DNA of 64,000 nucleotides from Corallococcus caeni. GTDB taxonomy: Bacteria; Myxococcota; Myxococcia; Myxococcales; Myxococcaceae. Where the stretch lies: contig NZ_BTTW01000001.1 in NCBI RefSeq assembly GCF_036245865.1, forward strand, positions 1,612,001-1,676,000. The letters are read 5' to 3'. Position numbers and translations under genes: made by a program. A model generated the notes under the pieces. That model ran no database searches. It worked only from the letters and a program-made list of their open reading frames with translations, and was not told where the DNA came from. Positions 31,865-39,997 of this stretch are shown piece after piece (within the stretch, counting starts at the first letter, position 1; each line of letters opens with the position of its first letter).

Positions 31865-32173
31865 CTACTTCTTCTTCGAGGACGTGTTCGACACGAGCGT
31901 GTCCACCTTGCCCTCGACGGACGCGAGCAGCCGCTCCAGGTCGTCCACCTTCGAGCGCAGCTGCTCCAGGTCCGCCGTGGACGGCAGGTTCATGGCCGAC
32001 AGCGCCGTGCGCAGCGCGGAGTCCAGCGTGCCCTTCGCCGCGAGCGAGCGGGACACCAGCCCCTGCACCGCCGCCACGAACTTCTCGTTGGAGAGCAGCT
32101 GCTGCGCGAGCTTGCCCACGCGCTCCTCGCCCGTCTCCACGAGCTTCTTCATCACCGGGTTGTTCTTGAGCAT
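31865..32173 (-). CDS. Phasin-like coiled-coil protein
   Basis: 102 residues, all helical: KKLVETGEERVGKLAQQLL, KFVAAVQGLVSRSLAAKG, then a heptad stretch ADLEQLRSKVDDLERLLASVEGK in two halves, ending SSKKK. The size and composition resemble phasin/PhaF-type granule proteins with a basic C-terminus. It is translated from ATG 32173 and lies upstream of parA in one transcript. With PhaR opposite, a storage-granule or cargo-adaptor role is reasonable. The family call is by general pattern only. Confidence 0.6.
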   Translation of the reverse strand: MLKNNPVMKKLVETGEERVGKLAQQLLSNEKFVAAVQGLVSRSLAAKGTLDSALRTALSAMNLPSTADLEQLRSKVDDLERLLASVEGKVDTLVSNTSSKKK

Positions 32174-32370
32174 GGTCTTGGAACCGTTCAGGTCCGGCCC
32201 ACTCCCGGTCCAAGCGACTTGGCCGGCGGGACAGGCGGGACGTCAGGAAGAGGACGCCGCACTCTGGGAGGGGCCAACGCGACGTGTCAAGCAGGGGAAC
32301 AATGGGGATTTCTCCTCGTGGACTCTCGTTGACTCTCCGGGGGGCCATCCCTACGGTTCGCGCGCCCTCT

Positions 32371-33291
32371 ATGGCCGGACTGCTCGACAAACGCCTGTGG
32401 ATCGTCTCTGGCAAGGGGGGCGTGGGGAAGACGACCGTCGCCGCCGCCCTGGCCCTCGCCTCGGTGCGCGCCGGCCGGCGCACCCTGGTGTGTGAAGTGA
32501 ACACCCAGGAGCGCGTCAGCCGCTTCCTGGAGCTGCCCGAAGCGGGCCCGGAGGTGAAGCTGCTGGAGGAGAACCTCTGGGCGGTGAACGTGCGCCCCCA
32601 GGAGGCCATGCGCGAGTACGGCCTGATGGTCCTGCGCTTCGAGACCCTCTACAAGACGGTCTTCGAGAACCGACTGGTGCGCTACTTCCTGCGCTTCATC
32701 CCGTCGCTCCAGGAGCTGGTGCTGCTGGGGAAGATCATGTTCCACCTCCAGGAGAAGCTGCCGGACGGCCGCTGGAAGTACGACACGGTGGTGCTGGACG
32801 CGCCCGCCACCGGCCACGCCATCTCCTTCCTGAGCGTGCCGCAGGTGCTGCTGCAGACGGTGCCGCCGGGGCCCATGACGCGCGAGGCGATGAAGATGCG
32901 CGACCTGCTGGTGGACCCCTCCGTCACCGCCGCGGTGCTGGTGGCGCTGCCGGAGGAGATGCCGGTGAACGAGGCGCTGGAGCTGCACGGCGCGCTGCGG
33001 GACCGGGTGCACATCCGCACGCACGCGGCGGTGCTCAACCAGGCCTTCCCCCTGCGCTTCACGGAGGCGGACCTGGAGGCGCTCTCCGGCCACCCGGACC
33101 TCCTGCGCGTGGCCCAGGCGCACCATGACCGGGCGTCGCAGGCGGTGCTCGCGGGCACGAAGCTGGAGCGCAACCTCCACGCGCCGGTGTACACGGTGCC
33201 CAGGCTGTTCGTGCCGCGCTTCGGACGCGACGCGGTGGAGACGGTGATGGGGCACCTGGACGCGATGGTGAAGGGAGGCGCGGGAGCATGA
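32371..33291 (+). CDS. ArsA/GET3-family ATPase (first of pair)
   Basis: 306 residues from ATG 32371; an upstream ATG at 32302 has a better ribosome site (AGGGGAAC) but adds residues without homology. Walker A with signature lysine is SGKGGVGKTTVAA (~residues 11-23), switch I region VCEVNTQERVSRFL, switch II VVLDAPATGHAISFL, and a later VLNQAFPLRF. These proteins are P-loop dimers of the ArsA/GET3/TRC40 group, used for anion export or tail-anchored protein delivery. There is no arsenic operon here. The TGA overlaps the next ATG, so the two ATPases are translationally coupled. Confidence 0.87.
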   Translation: MAGLLDKRLWIVSGKGGVGKTTVAAALALASVRAGRRTLVCEVNTQERVSRFLELPEAGPEVKLLEENLWAVNVRPQEAMREYGLMVLRFETLYKTVFENRLVRYFLRFIPSLQELVLLGKIMFHLQEKLPDGRWKYDTVVLDAPATGHAISFLSVPQVLLQTVPPGPMTREAMKMRDLLVDPSVTAAVLVALPEEMPVNEALELHGALRDRVHIRTHAAVLNQAFPLRFTEADLEALSGHPDLLRVAQAHHDRASQAVLAGTKLERNLHAPVYTVPRLFVPRFGRDAVETVMGHLDAMVKGGAGA

Positions 33292-34400
33292 CGGCGCTGC
33301 AAGCGGCGCTCGCGAACAAGCGCGTGCTCATCTGCGTGGGCTCCGGTGGCGTGGGCAAGACGACGGTGGCGGCGACGCTCGCGCTGCGCGCGGCGGTGGA
33401 TGGCCGCCCCAGCATCGTGTGCACCATCGACCCGGCGAAGCGCCTGGCCAACTCCCTGGGCCTGTCCGGCCTGGGCAACACGGAGGCGGAGGTCCCCGCG
33501 TCGGTGCTGGAGCCGCTGGGCGTGAAGCCCAAGGCCGCCCTGCACGCGATGATGCTGGACATGAAGGCCACCTGGGACGACCTCATCACCCGCGTGGCCC
33601 CGCCGGAGCAGCGCGAGCGCATCTTCGCCAACCGCTTCTACCAGTCCCTCTCCACGGCCCTGGCGGGCAGCCAGGAATACATCGCCATGGAGAAGGTCTG
33701 GGACCTGCGCCGCAGCACGGACTACGAGCTGGTGGTGCTGGACACGCCGCCCACCGCGCACGCGCTGGACTTCCTGGACGCGCCCAACCGGGTGCTGGAC
33801 TTCCTGGACAACGAAGCGGCCAAGTGGCTCCTCACGCCCGCGCTGAAGGCGGGCAAGGTGGGCCTGTCCCTCTTCAACCTGGGCGGCAGCTACGTGACGC
33901 GCGCGCTGTCGCGCTTCACCGGCACGGAGATGCTCCAGGAGCTGTCCTCCTTCATGGTGACGCTCTCCTCCATGAACGAGGGCTTCCGCGAGCGCGCCCG
34001 CGGCGTGCGCGAGCTGTTGGAGGACAAGACGACGGGGTTCGTGCTGGTGACGAGCCCCAACCCGGAGCGGCTGGACGAGGCCATCCACTTCCACAAGCTG
34101 CTCGGGCAGAACCGCATGGAGATGACGGCCATCGTGGTGAACCGCGTGCACCCCATGCCCACCCCCGCGCAGTGGGCGGACGCGGCCACGCTGACGCCCA
34201 CCCGGCGCGCGAAGGTGGAGGAGACGCTGCGCGAGACCCAGGTGCTGGCACAGCAGGACCTGGAGGGCATGGCGCAGCTGCGCGCGGCCTGCCCGGGCAC
34301 GCCCCTCATCCAGGTGCCCCGCTTCGGGCTGGACGTGCACGACCTCACCGCGCTGTGGGGCACCGGCCGCTACCTCCTGGGCGACGACGTCCTCGCCTGA
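33288..34400 (+). CDS. ArsA/GET3-family ATPase (second of pair), signature lysine replaced
   Basis: 370 residues. The P-loop is VGSGGVGKTTVAA, with Ser where the intradimer signature lysine normally stands. Other landmarks are TIDPAKRLANSLGL, LVVLDTPPTAHALDFLDAPNR, TAIVVNRVHP and VPRFGLDVHDL. An actinobacterial branch of this family has the same CxGSGGVGKT form, so the change is a subfamily trait rather than damage. With its partner it may form a heterodimer with one complete and one altered half-site. Overlaps its neighbour by four bases (ATGA). Confidence 0.87.
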   Translation: MTALQAALANKRVLICVGSGGVGKTTVAATLALRAAVDGRPSIVCTIDPAKRLANSLGLSGLGNTEAEVPASVLEPLGVKPKAALHAMMLDMKATWDDLITRVAPPEQRERIFANRFYQSLSTALAGSQEYIAMEKVWDLRRSTDYELVVLDTPPTAHALDFLDAPNRVLDFLDNEAAKWLLTPALKAGKVGLSLFNLGGSYVTRALSRFTGTEMLQELSSFMVTLSSMNEGFRERARGVRELLEDKTTGFVLVTSPNPERLDEAIHFHKLLGQNRMEMTAIVVNRVHPMPTPAQWADAATLTPTRRAKVEETLRETQVLAQQDLEGMAQLRAACPGTPLIQVPRFGLDVHDLTALWGTGRYLLGDDVLA

Positions 34401-34616
34401 GGGCCCTCCCCCACCCTCAGGTGACACGCCGCCAGCGCCGGGCATATCCGGCGCGCGCGGCCGTTCATGCCGGGCAGGCGGGCGACAGAGCACCGGAGCC
34501 CCGCCCGCATTAGAGTAGCGGGCGCTTGAAGCCATCCGGGGAACCTGTCGGGTCTCCGGGGTGTCGATGTCCGGGACCACGCCGGGTGACGCGGGCGTCC
34601 GGACGGGAGCAGGTGC

Positions 34617-35795
34617 ATGCACGGCAGGAAGCGGATGGAGGCAGCCGGAGTCGCCCGGCGGTGGCTGTGGGTGGGCGTGCTGGGCCTGGGCCTGACGCTC
34701 ACGGGCTGCCGCACCACGGGCGCGGCGACGAAGCCGGACGCCACGGCGAACAAGCAGGTCGTGGAGTTCGACCCCGTCATGGTGACGGCGGACCTGGAGC
34801 TGGACAAGCTCAACGACGAGGAGCTCTTCGCGGGCGGCACCTCCGCGTTCGCCGCCAACGACTTCAAGCAGGCGGCGCGCTACTTCGGCCGGCTCGCGGA
34901 CTTCCACCCGAACAGCCCGCACCGCCGTCAGGCCCTCTACAACGCGGGCCTCGCGCACCAGCGCCTCAAGGAATGGGACGACGCCTTCGGGCGCTTCTCC
35001 GAGCTGGCCGAGCCCGAGAAGGGCCAGGGCGACGCGCTGGACGCGTCCTTCCGCGTGGCGGAGACGCTCTACCACCTGGAGCGCTACGAGGAGGCCACGA
35101 AGCTCCTGACGACGCTGGCCGCGCGAGAGGACCTGCCCGCGGGCCGCCGCATCGAGGCCCAGGTGCAGCAGGGCATCTGCCAGGTGGAGGCCGGCCGCAC
35201 CGACGACGCGGAAGCGACGCTGCGCAAGGCGCTGGCCGCGTATGACGCCCTGCCGGACAAGGCGGAGGTGGAGGACTACTTCCCCGCGCAGGCGCACTTC
35301 TTCGTCGGGGAGATCTACCGGCTGCACTACGAGGCCGTGAAGCTGGAGGCCAGTCGGGGCAGCGACGGGCTGGCGCAGGACCTCAACTACAAGGCGGAGC
35401 TGCTGCTGTCCGCGCAGGGCCACTACCTGCGCTCCATCCGCGTGGGCAACGGCTACTGGGCCACCGCCGCGGGCTCGCAGATTGGCGCCCTCTACGAGAA
35501 CCTCTACGAGCACATGGTGAACTCGCCCACGCCTCCGGAGCTCAACGGCGAGGAGGCGGAGGTCTACCGCCAGGAGCTGCGCAAGAAGATCCGCGTGCTG
35601 CTCACCAAGTCCATCAACATCTACGAGCGCACGCTGGAGGCCGCCGAGCGCATCGGCTCGCAGAGCGCCTTCGTGGACCGCACCCGCCAGAGCCTGGAGA
35701 AGGTGAAGTCGCTCCTGCTCGCGGACGCCGACGCGGAGTCGGAAGAGGTCTCCGTGCCCATGCCCGCCTCCAACGCGGGCGCGAAGCACCGCTGA
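34617..35795 (+). CDS. TPR-containing lipoprotein
   Basis: 392 residues. The start ATG 34617 has GGGAG eight bases upstream. A lipoprotein signal (RRWLWVGVLGLGLTLTG) ends at Cys 31. Tetratricopeptide repeats cover ~65-215 (FAGGTSAFAANDFKQAARYF, HRRQALYNAGLAHQRLKEWD, DASFRVAETLYHLERYEEAT, VQQGICQVEAGRTDDAEATL), followed by longer helices to the end. Such lipoproteins act as scaffolds in periplasmic complexes, including gliding-motility and secretion machines in myxobacteria; I cannot place this copy in one of them. It is 15 bases upstream of the M48 protease gene. Confidence 0.8.
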   Translation: MHGRKRMEAAGVARRWLWVGVLGLGLTLTGCRTTGAATKPDATANKQVVEFDPVMVTADLELDKLNDEELFAGGTSAFAANDFKQAARYFGRLADFHPNSPHRRQALYNAGLAHQRLKEWDDAFGRFSELAEPEKGQGDALDASFRVAETLYHLERYEEATKLLTTLAAREDLPAGRRIEAQVQQGICQVEAGRTDDAEATLRKALAAYDALPDKAEVEDYFPAQAHFFVGEIYRLHYEAVKLEASRGSDGLAQDLNYKAELLLSAQGHYLRSIRVGNGYWATAAGSQIGALYENLYEHMVNSPTPPELNGEEAEVYRQELRKKIRVLLTKSINIYERTLEAAERIGSQSAFVDRTRQSLEKVKSLLLADADAESEEVSVPMPASNAGAKHR

Positions 35796-35810
35796 AGCCC
35801 TCCGCCGGAC

Positions 35811-37007
35811 ATGGAACCGCTCTTCACCCCGGAGCAGCTGGCCGACATCCACGCCTACCACCAGCCCTATTACATCCGGGCGGCGGTGGAGCCGCTGGTG
35901 CGGCTGGCCCTGTCGGCGCTGCTGCTGGCCGTGCTCGTGCGGCCCGTGTACCGGGGAGCGGCGGCCGCGGCGGCGGCCTTGGAGCACAGGTTCGGTGGCG
36001 CGCTGCGCACGGCCCCGGTGAGCCGCGCCTTCTTCAGCGCCATGGACCGGCTGTGGGGCGAGCCCGGCTGGGGCACCGCCATCTTCTTCGCGCTCTTCAT
36101 CGACCTGGCCACCCAGCTGCTCTACGCCCCCGCGAACGTGTACTTCTTCTACGTGCTGGAGCACCGGCACGGCCTGTCCAACGACACGCCCGCCACCTTC
36201 GCGTGGACGTGGTTCAAGGGCAGCCTCGTGGGCGCCATCGCCCTGACCGCGCTCGTGGTCGGCCTGTACGGCCTGGCCCGCCGCGTGCGCCGCTGGTGGC
36301 TGGTGCTGGGCGTGCCCGTGGCCCTGCTGATGCTGGTCGCCTCCGCCCTGGACCCGTACCGCGCCCGCCTCTACTTCGACCAGACGCCCCTGCCGGAAGG
36401 GCCGCTGCGCTCGCGCATCACCGCGCTGATGCGCAAGGCGGACATCCCCTTCTCCGACGTGCTGGTGGAGAAGACGTCCGTGTCGTCCAAGCGCATCCAG
36501 GCGTACTTCGCCGGCCAGGGCCCCACGCGCACCATCGTCCTCAACGACGTCATCCTGCGGGAGCTGGCCGAGGACGAAATCCTGGCCGCGGTCGCGCACG
36601 AGGCGGGCCACGTGAACGAGGCCCGCTGGTCCGGCCGCATCGCCTCCTCGCTCGCGGTGCTGGCCCTGCTCTTCCTCATCGACCAGGCGCTGCGCCTGTC
36701 CGCCCGCCGGGGCTGGTGGGGCGTCCAGCGCGCGGGCGACATCCGCACCCTGCCGCTGGTGTCGCTCGGGGTGTTCCTCCTCATCACGCTCGCGGCCCCC
36801 GTGTCGGGGGCCCTCTCCCGTGAGCGCGAGCGCGAGGCGGACCGCTACGGCCTGAACCTCACCGGCGACCCGGGCGCCTTCCGCCGCATGCTGGTGAAGG
36901 CCGCCCGGGTGAACAAGATGGACCCGGAGCCGCCCCGCTGGGTCGTCCTCAAGGGCATGAGCCATCCGCCCATCGGGGAACGGCTCGCCGCGCTCGACGC
37001 GCCCTGA
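35811..37007 (+). CDS. M48-family (Ste24/HtpX-like) membrane metalloprotease
   Basis: 398 residues with about six membrane segments. The zinc motif HEAGH is at ~263-267 (ILAAVAHEAGHVNEARW), and the third-ligand region is LSREREREADRYGLNL. Upstream are the CAAX-protease-like YVLEHRHGLSN and the pattern PYRARLYFDQTPLP, typical of Ste24 homologues. It degrades or processes membrane proteins. The gene follows the TPR lipoprotein closely and probably shares its transcript. Length is normal for the family. Confidence 0.92.
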   Translation: MEPLFTPEQLADIHAYHQPYYIRAAVEPLVRLALSALLLAVLVRPVYRGAAAAAAALEHRFGGALRTAPVSRAFFSAMDRLWGEPGWGTAIFFALFIDLATQLLYAPANVYFFYVLEHRHGLSNDTPATFAWTWFKGSLVGAIALTALVVGLYGLARRVRRWWLVLGVPVALLMLVASALDPYRARLYFDQTPLPEGPLRSRITALMRKADIPFSDVLVEKTSVSSKRIQAYFAGQGPTRTIVLNDVILRELAEDEILAAVAHEAGHVNEARWSGRIASSLAVLALLFLIDQALRLSARRGWWGVQRAGDIRTLPLVSLGVFLLITLAAPVSGALSREREREADRYGLNLTGDPGAFRRMLVKAARVNKMDPEPPRWVVLKGMSHPPIGERLAALDAP

Positions 37008-37011
37008 CCGC

Positions 37012-37133
37012 CTTTCAAGAAGCCGCCGGTGGATGGGCCTCCACTCCACTCCCCCTCGCCATCCAGGCCCACCCTCCGGCCGGCCGCCCCCGGACCGCTC
37101 CCCAACTGTCCGGCGGCACATCCGTCTTGAAAG
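37012..37133. repeat. Two-part inverted repeat between convergent genes
   Basis: Left arm CTTTCAAGA (37012-37020) and GCCGCCGG (37022-37029); right arm CCGGCGGC (37110-37117) and TCTTGAAAG (37125-37133). Both parts are perfectly complementary but spaced differently (1 versus 7 bases), with an ~80-base middle. It lies in the 199-base gap between the protease and TPR-chaperone stops, which holds no gene. It may act as a large terminator hairpin. Confidence 0.4.
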
Positions 37134-37206
37134 CGTCTCTCCCTTCCGTGCTCCTCTCGCGCGGGCGTCCGCGTTCCTGACGGCGGCCCGCGCGCAAAGC
37201 GGCCCG

Positions 37207-37731
37207 CTACGTCGGCGGTGCGCCCTCCTTCAGCTTCTCCACCGCCACCAGGGTGATGGCCTTCACCAGGGCCTTCGCGCGGCGGCCCGCGGACGTCTCG
37301 CCGTGCGGGTCCACCTCCACTGCGTTGGCGATGTCCGTGAAGCCCTGCCGCTCGCCCCGGCGCAGGTGCAGCTCACCCCGGCCCGTGAGCGCCACGGGGT
37401 TGCGCGGGTCGCCCGACAGCGCGTGCGTGTACTCGGTGAGCGCGTCCTCCACCCTCCCGAGCTTCTGGTACACGGTGCCCAGCGCCGCGTGCGCCGCCGA
37501 GTCCTTCGGGTTCCCCTCCACGAGCCCCTCGAAGAGGATGCGCGCCTCCTCCAGCCGGCCCGCCGCCGCCAGGTCGCAGCCCACCTGCGCGATGGCCTTC
37601 GCCTCCTCGAAGGTCATCCCCTCCACCTCCGCCCAGGTCGTCTCCCCCCGCGCGAACGCCTTCAGCCTGCGCGCCGTTCCGGTCTCCATCCGCTGCTCCC
37701 CGCCGCCTTCGTGCTTGATGATGCGTCCCAT
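37207..37731 (-). CDS. SycD/LcrH-like TPR protein, candidate class II type III secretion chaperone
   Basis: 174 residues from ATG 37731. After a short basic N-terminus come three TPR motifs (AIAQVGCDLAAAGRLEEARI; HAALGTVYQKLGRVEDALTE; LTGRGELHLRRGERQGFTDI), flanked by MTFEEAKAI and a C-terminal helix. The order, the FEGLV and DP loop phrases and the overall size resemble SycD/LcrH/IpgC chaperones, which bind translocators before secretion. The gene directly follows the HrpF/NolX-like gene (eight bases between), as chaperone and substrate genes usually do. A generic TPR adaptor is the alternative. Confidence 0.6.
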   Translation of the reverse strand: MGRIIKHEGGGEQRMETGTARRLKAFARGETTWAEVEGMTFEEAKAIAQVGCDLAAAGRLEEARILFEGLVEGNPKDSAAHAALGTVYQKLGRVEDALTEYTHALSGDPRNPVALTGRGELHLRRGERQGFTDIANAVEVDPHGETSAGRRAKALVKAITLVAVEKLKEGAPPT

Positions 37732-37739
37732 GGCGGCCC

Positions 37740-39284
37740 TCACGCGCTGCGCAGGTTGGAGATGGCCGTCTTCGCCATCTCGTTGAACTTCGACGACATG
37801 TTGCTCATCAGGTCGAACATCGCCTTGCGCTTCTCCATCAGCGTCTGCAGCCGCAGCTCCAGCTCCTGCATGCTCGTGTCCAGCTTCGCGCCGCGCGCCT
37901 TGTCCGAGTCGCTGGTGCCCAGCGTGGCGCGCTCCTCGCGGGCGCTGGCCATCTCGTTCATCACGCCCAGCAGCTCCGAGTCGGTGTCCTCGGTGATGCC
38001 CATGAGCAGGGCCTGCACCTTCTGCTCGATGCTCATGTTCGGGTTGTCCACGATGTCGCGCGCCCGCGAGCCGCCCGTGCTCCGGCCGCCGCCCGGCGGC
38101 TTCGCCACCTCGCCGAGCTCCGCGTCCAGGTCCTTCCAACTGGCGACGCCGTCCGGGCCGCCGCCGCTCTCCGCCATCTCCAGGCGACGGAAGTACTCCG
38201 GGTGGTCCTTGAAGAACTGCGCGGCGCGCTTGAGCGTGGGGGAGGCCGCCGGGTTGGCCAGCACCGCCTCCAGGTTCGCCATCGTCAGCTTGCCGTCCTT
38301 CGCCCCCACCGCCGTATCGAAGGTGTCCCAGTTCTGGTCCAGCACCTGGAGCGCGTCGACGTAGCCCGCGAGGTTGGGGTCCAGCGCCCCCGTGCCTCCG
38401 CTGCTCCCGCCGCCACTCCCCGGCCGCCCCGTGCCCCCGGTTCCCCCGCTGCCATGGCCCGGCCGGCCCGACACGCCGTCCGTGCTCCCTGTGCCGCTGC
38501 CCGGCTTCCCGGGGCCACCACTCCCCGGCCGCCCCACCCCGCCTCCCGGCCCGGAGCCACCGCCCTTGGAGGGCGGCGCGCAGTCCGACGGCGCCGGCTT
38601 GCAGTCCGACGGCGTGGGCGACGGCTGGCCCGGGCGGTCCGGCCGTCCGTACTTCGCGAAGTCCGCGGCCAGCCGCTTGGACTCCTGCTGGAGGCCCATC
38701 AGGTCGATGCGGTCGTCGTTGAAGACCGGCATCGGCAGGCCGAGCACCTTCTTCTTCGCCGTGTCCACCTGTTCGAAGAAGGTGCGGTTGTCGACGAGGA
38801 ACCTCGCCGCGTCCCGGAGCGACGGCGACACGTTCCGGTCCTGCGAGATGCGCTGGAGGTCCGCGTGCGACAGCGAGCCGTCCTTCTTGCCGTCCAGCAG
38901 GTCCAGGTAGCCGAAGTTCGCCTCCAGCGTGCGCAGCGAGTCCGCGTAGTCCAGCAGCTTGGGGTCCAGCGGGCTGCGGCTCCCGGACATGCCTCCCACC
39001 TGCGCTCCCCCCGCCGACGAGGCGCCCGCGTACCCCTGGCCCGCTTTCGCCACGTCCTGCGGCGCGCAGTACTCCGTCTTCGCGGAGGGGTTCTTCTTCA
39101 GCTCATCCGCCACGCCCAGCGCGCCGCTGGCCGCCATCATCACGTTGCCGGTCATCACCCCCGCGGCCGTCTTGATGGAGTTCGTGAGGACGGGGGGAAG
39201 CCCCAGTGCGTCCCCCGCCAGGTCGGTCACGGCGGCCATGGGACCGCCCAGCAGGTTCGCCACGCCTTTGAGGATGTCGAGCAT
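37740..39284 (-). CDS. HrpF/NolX-like two-repeat protein, candidate type III secretion translocator or effector
   Basis: 514 residues, no signal peptide; GGGAG lies five bases before ATG. Two similar ~90-residue units at ~105-200 and ~301-392 share the pattern LDPxLxxYxDxLxxL, then KDGxLxxAxL, SPxLxxAAxFxxDxxxFF and a closing D-L. This is the style of HrpF/NolX (PF05819) with EF-hand-like DGK loops. They are joined by a Gly/Pro/Ser linker (~215-300) with four cysteine-poor repeats of RPGSGG type. The C-terminal ~100 residues are helical with heptads (LELRLQTLMEKRKAMFDLM). HrpF is the translocon of plant-pathogen type III systems. No secretion apparatus genes occur in the window, so this is an orphan substrate candidate. 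Confidence 0.6.
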   Translation of the reverse strand: MLDILKGVANLLGGPMAAVTDLAGDALGLPPVLTNSIKTAAGVMTGNVMMAASGALGVADELKKNPSAKTEYCAPQDVAKAGQGYAGASSAGGAQVGGMSGSRSPLDPKLLDYADSLRTLEANFGYLDLLDGKKDGSLSHADLQRISQDRNVSPSLRDAARFLVDNRTFFEQVDTAKKKVLGLPMPVFNDDRIDLMGLQQESKRLAADFAKYGRPDRPGQPSPTPSDCKPAPSDCAPPSKGGGSGPGGGVGRPGSGGPGKPGSGTGSTDGVSGRPGHGSGGTGGTGRPGSGGGSSGGTGALDPNLAGYVDALQVLDQNWDTFDTAVGAKDGKLTMANLEAVLANPAASPTLKRAAQFFKDHPEYFRRLEMAESGGGPDGVASWKDLDAELGEVAKPPGGGRSTGGSRARDIVDNPNMSIEQKVQALLMGITEDTDSELLGVMNEMASAREERATLGTSDSDKARGAKLDTSMQELELRLQTLMEKRKAMFDLMSNMSSKFNEMAKTAISNLRSA

Positions 39285-39496
39285 CGATACTCCCGCGCGA
39301 CGGGTTGAAGTGGGTGCTGCCAGGGTGCCGCGCGCCGTCTCTTCGGACGCGGGCAGGCATTGCAGCGGCGGTGCCGGGCGCAGCAGCGCGCGGGTCGAGT
39401 CGATTCGGGGGGTTGTGCGCGAGGGCCCCCGGTCCGCGTCCCCACCCGCGGACGGTCCGGTCCGTCGCGGAGGATTGCGGCTAGAGTCCCGCGCCC

Positions 39497-39958
39497 ATGC
39501 GCACCTTCGGGCTGGACTACGGCACCAAGACCATCGGCGTGGCCGTCTCGGATGGACTGGGGCTCACCGCCCAGGCGGTCACCACCGTGCGGCGCGCGTC
39601 GCTCAAGGCGGACCTCGCGGAGCTGTCCCGGCTCGTGAAGGAGCACGAGGTGACGCGCTTCGTCCTGGGGCTGCCCCTCAACATGAACGGCTCGGAGGGG
39701 CCCCGCGCGGAGGCCACGCGCAAGTTCGCGGAGGTGCTGGAGAGCGCGCTCGGGCTGCCCGTGGAGCTATGGGACGAGCGGCTGTCCACCGTGGCCGCCC
39801 AGCGCACCCTGCTGGAGGCGGACGTGCGCCGGGAGAAGCGGCGGGAGGTCATTGATCAGCTGGCCGCGCAGTTCATCCTTCAGGGCTGGCTGGACGCGCA
39901 CCGTCCCAGGACGGACGGCTACGACACGGGCTACGACGACTACGACCCGGAGGCCTGA
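39497..39958 (+). CDS. ruvX: RuvX/YqgF pre-16S rRNA nuclease / putative Holliday junction resolvase
   Basis: 153 residues, normal size. RNase-H-like fold: LDYGTKTIGVAVSD at the N-terminus (first catalytic Asp), LGLPLNMNGSEGPRA, LWDERLSTVAAQR (acidic catalytic residue) and the closing V-I-D-Q-L-AAQFILQGWLD. The acidic/Tyr tail (DGYDTGYDDYDPEA) is extra. In E. coli the protein trims the 5' end of 16S rRNA precursor; a resolvase role was proposed by fold. It is a single gene, with 39 bases to the convergent glycosyltransferase stop. Confidence 0.93.
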   Translation: MRTFGLDYGTKTIGVAVSDGLGLTAQAVTTVRRASLKADLAELSRLVKEHEVTRFVLGLPLNMNGSEGPRAEATRKFAEVLESALGLPVELWDERLSTVAAQRTLLEADVRREKRREVIDQLAAQFILQGWLDAHRPRTDGYDTGYDDYDPEA

Positions 39959-39997
39959 GCACCACCTGGTCCCCGCCTCCGGGAACGACCCGCCCTG

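Noticed and set aside
32371..34400. Arsenic resistance operon
   Set aside because: ArsA-type ATPases alone; no arsB, arsC, arsD or arsR nearby, and the family has other roles.
32682..37121. Antisense open frame of ~1480 codons across the ArsA pair, TPR lipoprotein and M48 genes
   Set aside because: It spans several real genes in opposite direction and encodes only low-complexity Arg/Gly/Val/Gln sequence.
37207..39284. A full type III secretion island
   Set aside because: No ATPase, export apparatus or ring protein genes are present; only a substrate/chaperone-like pair.
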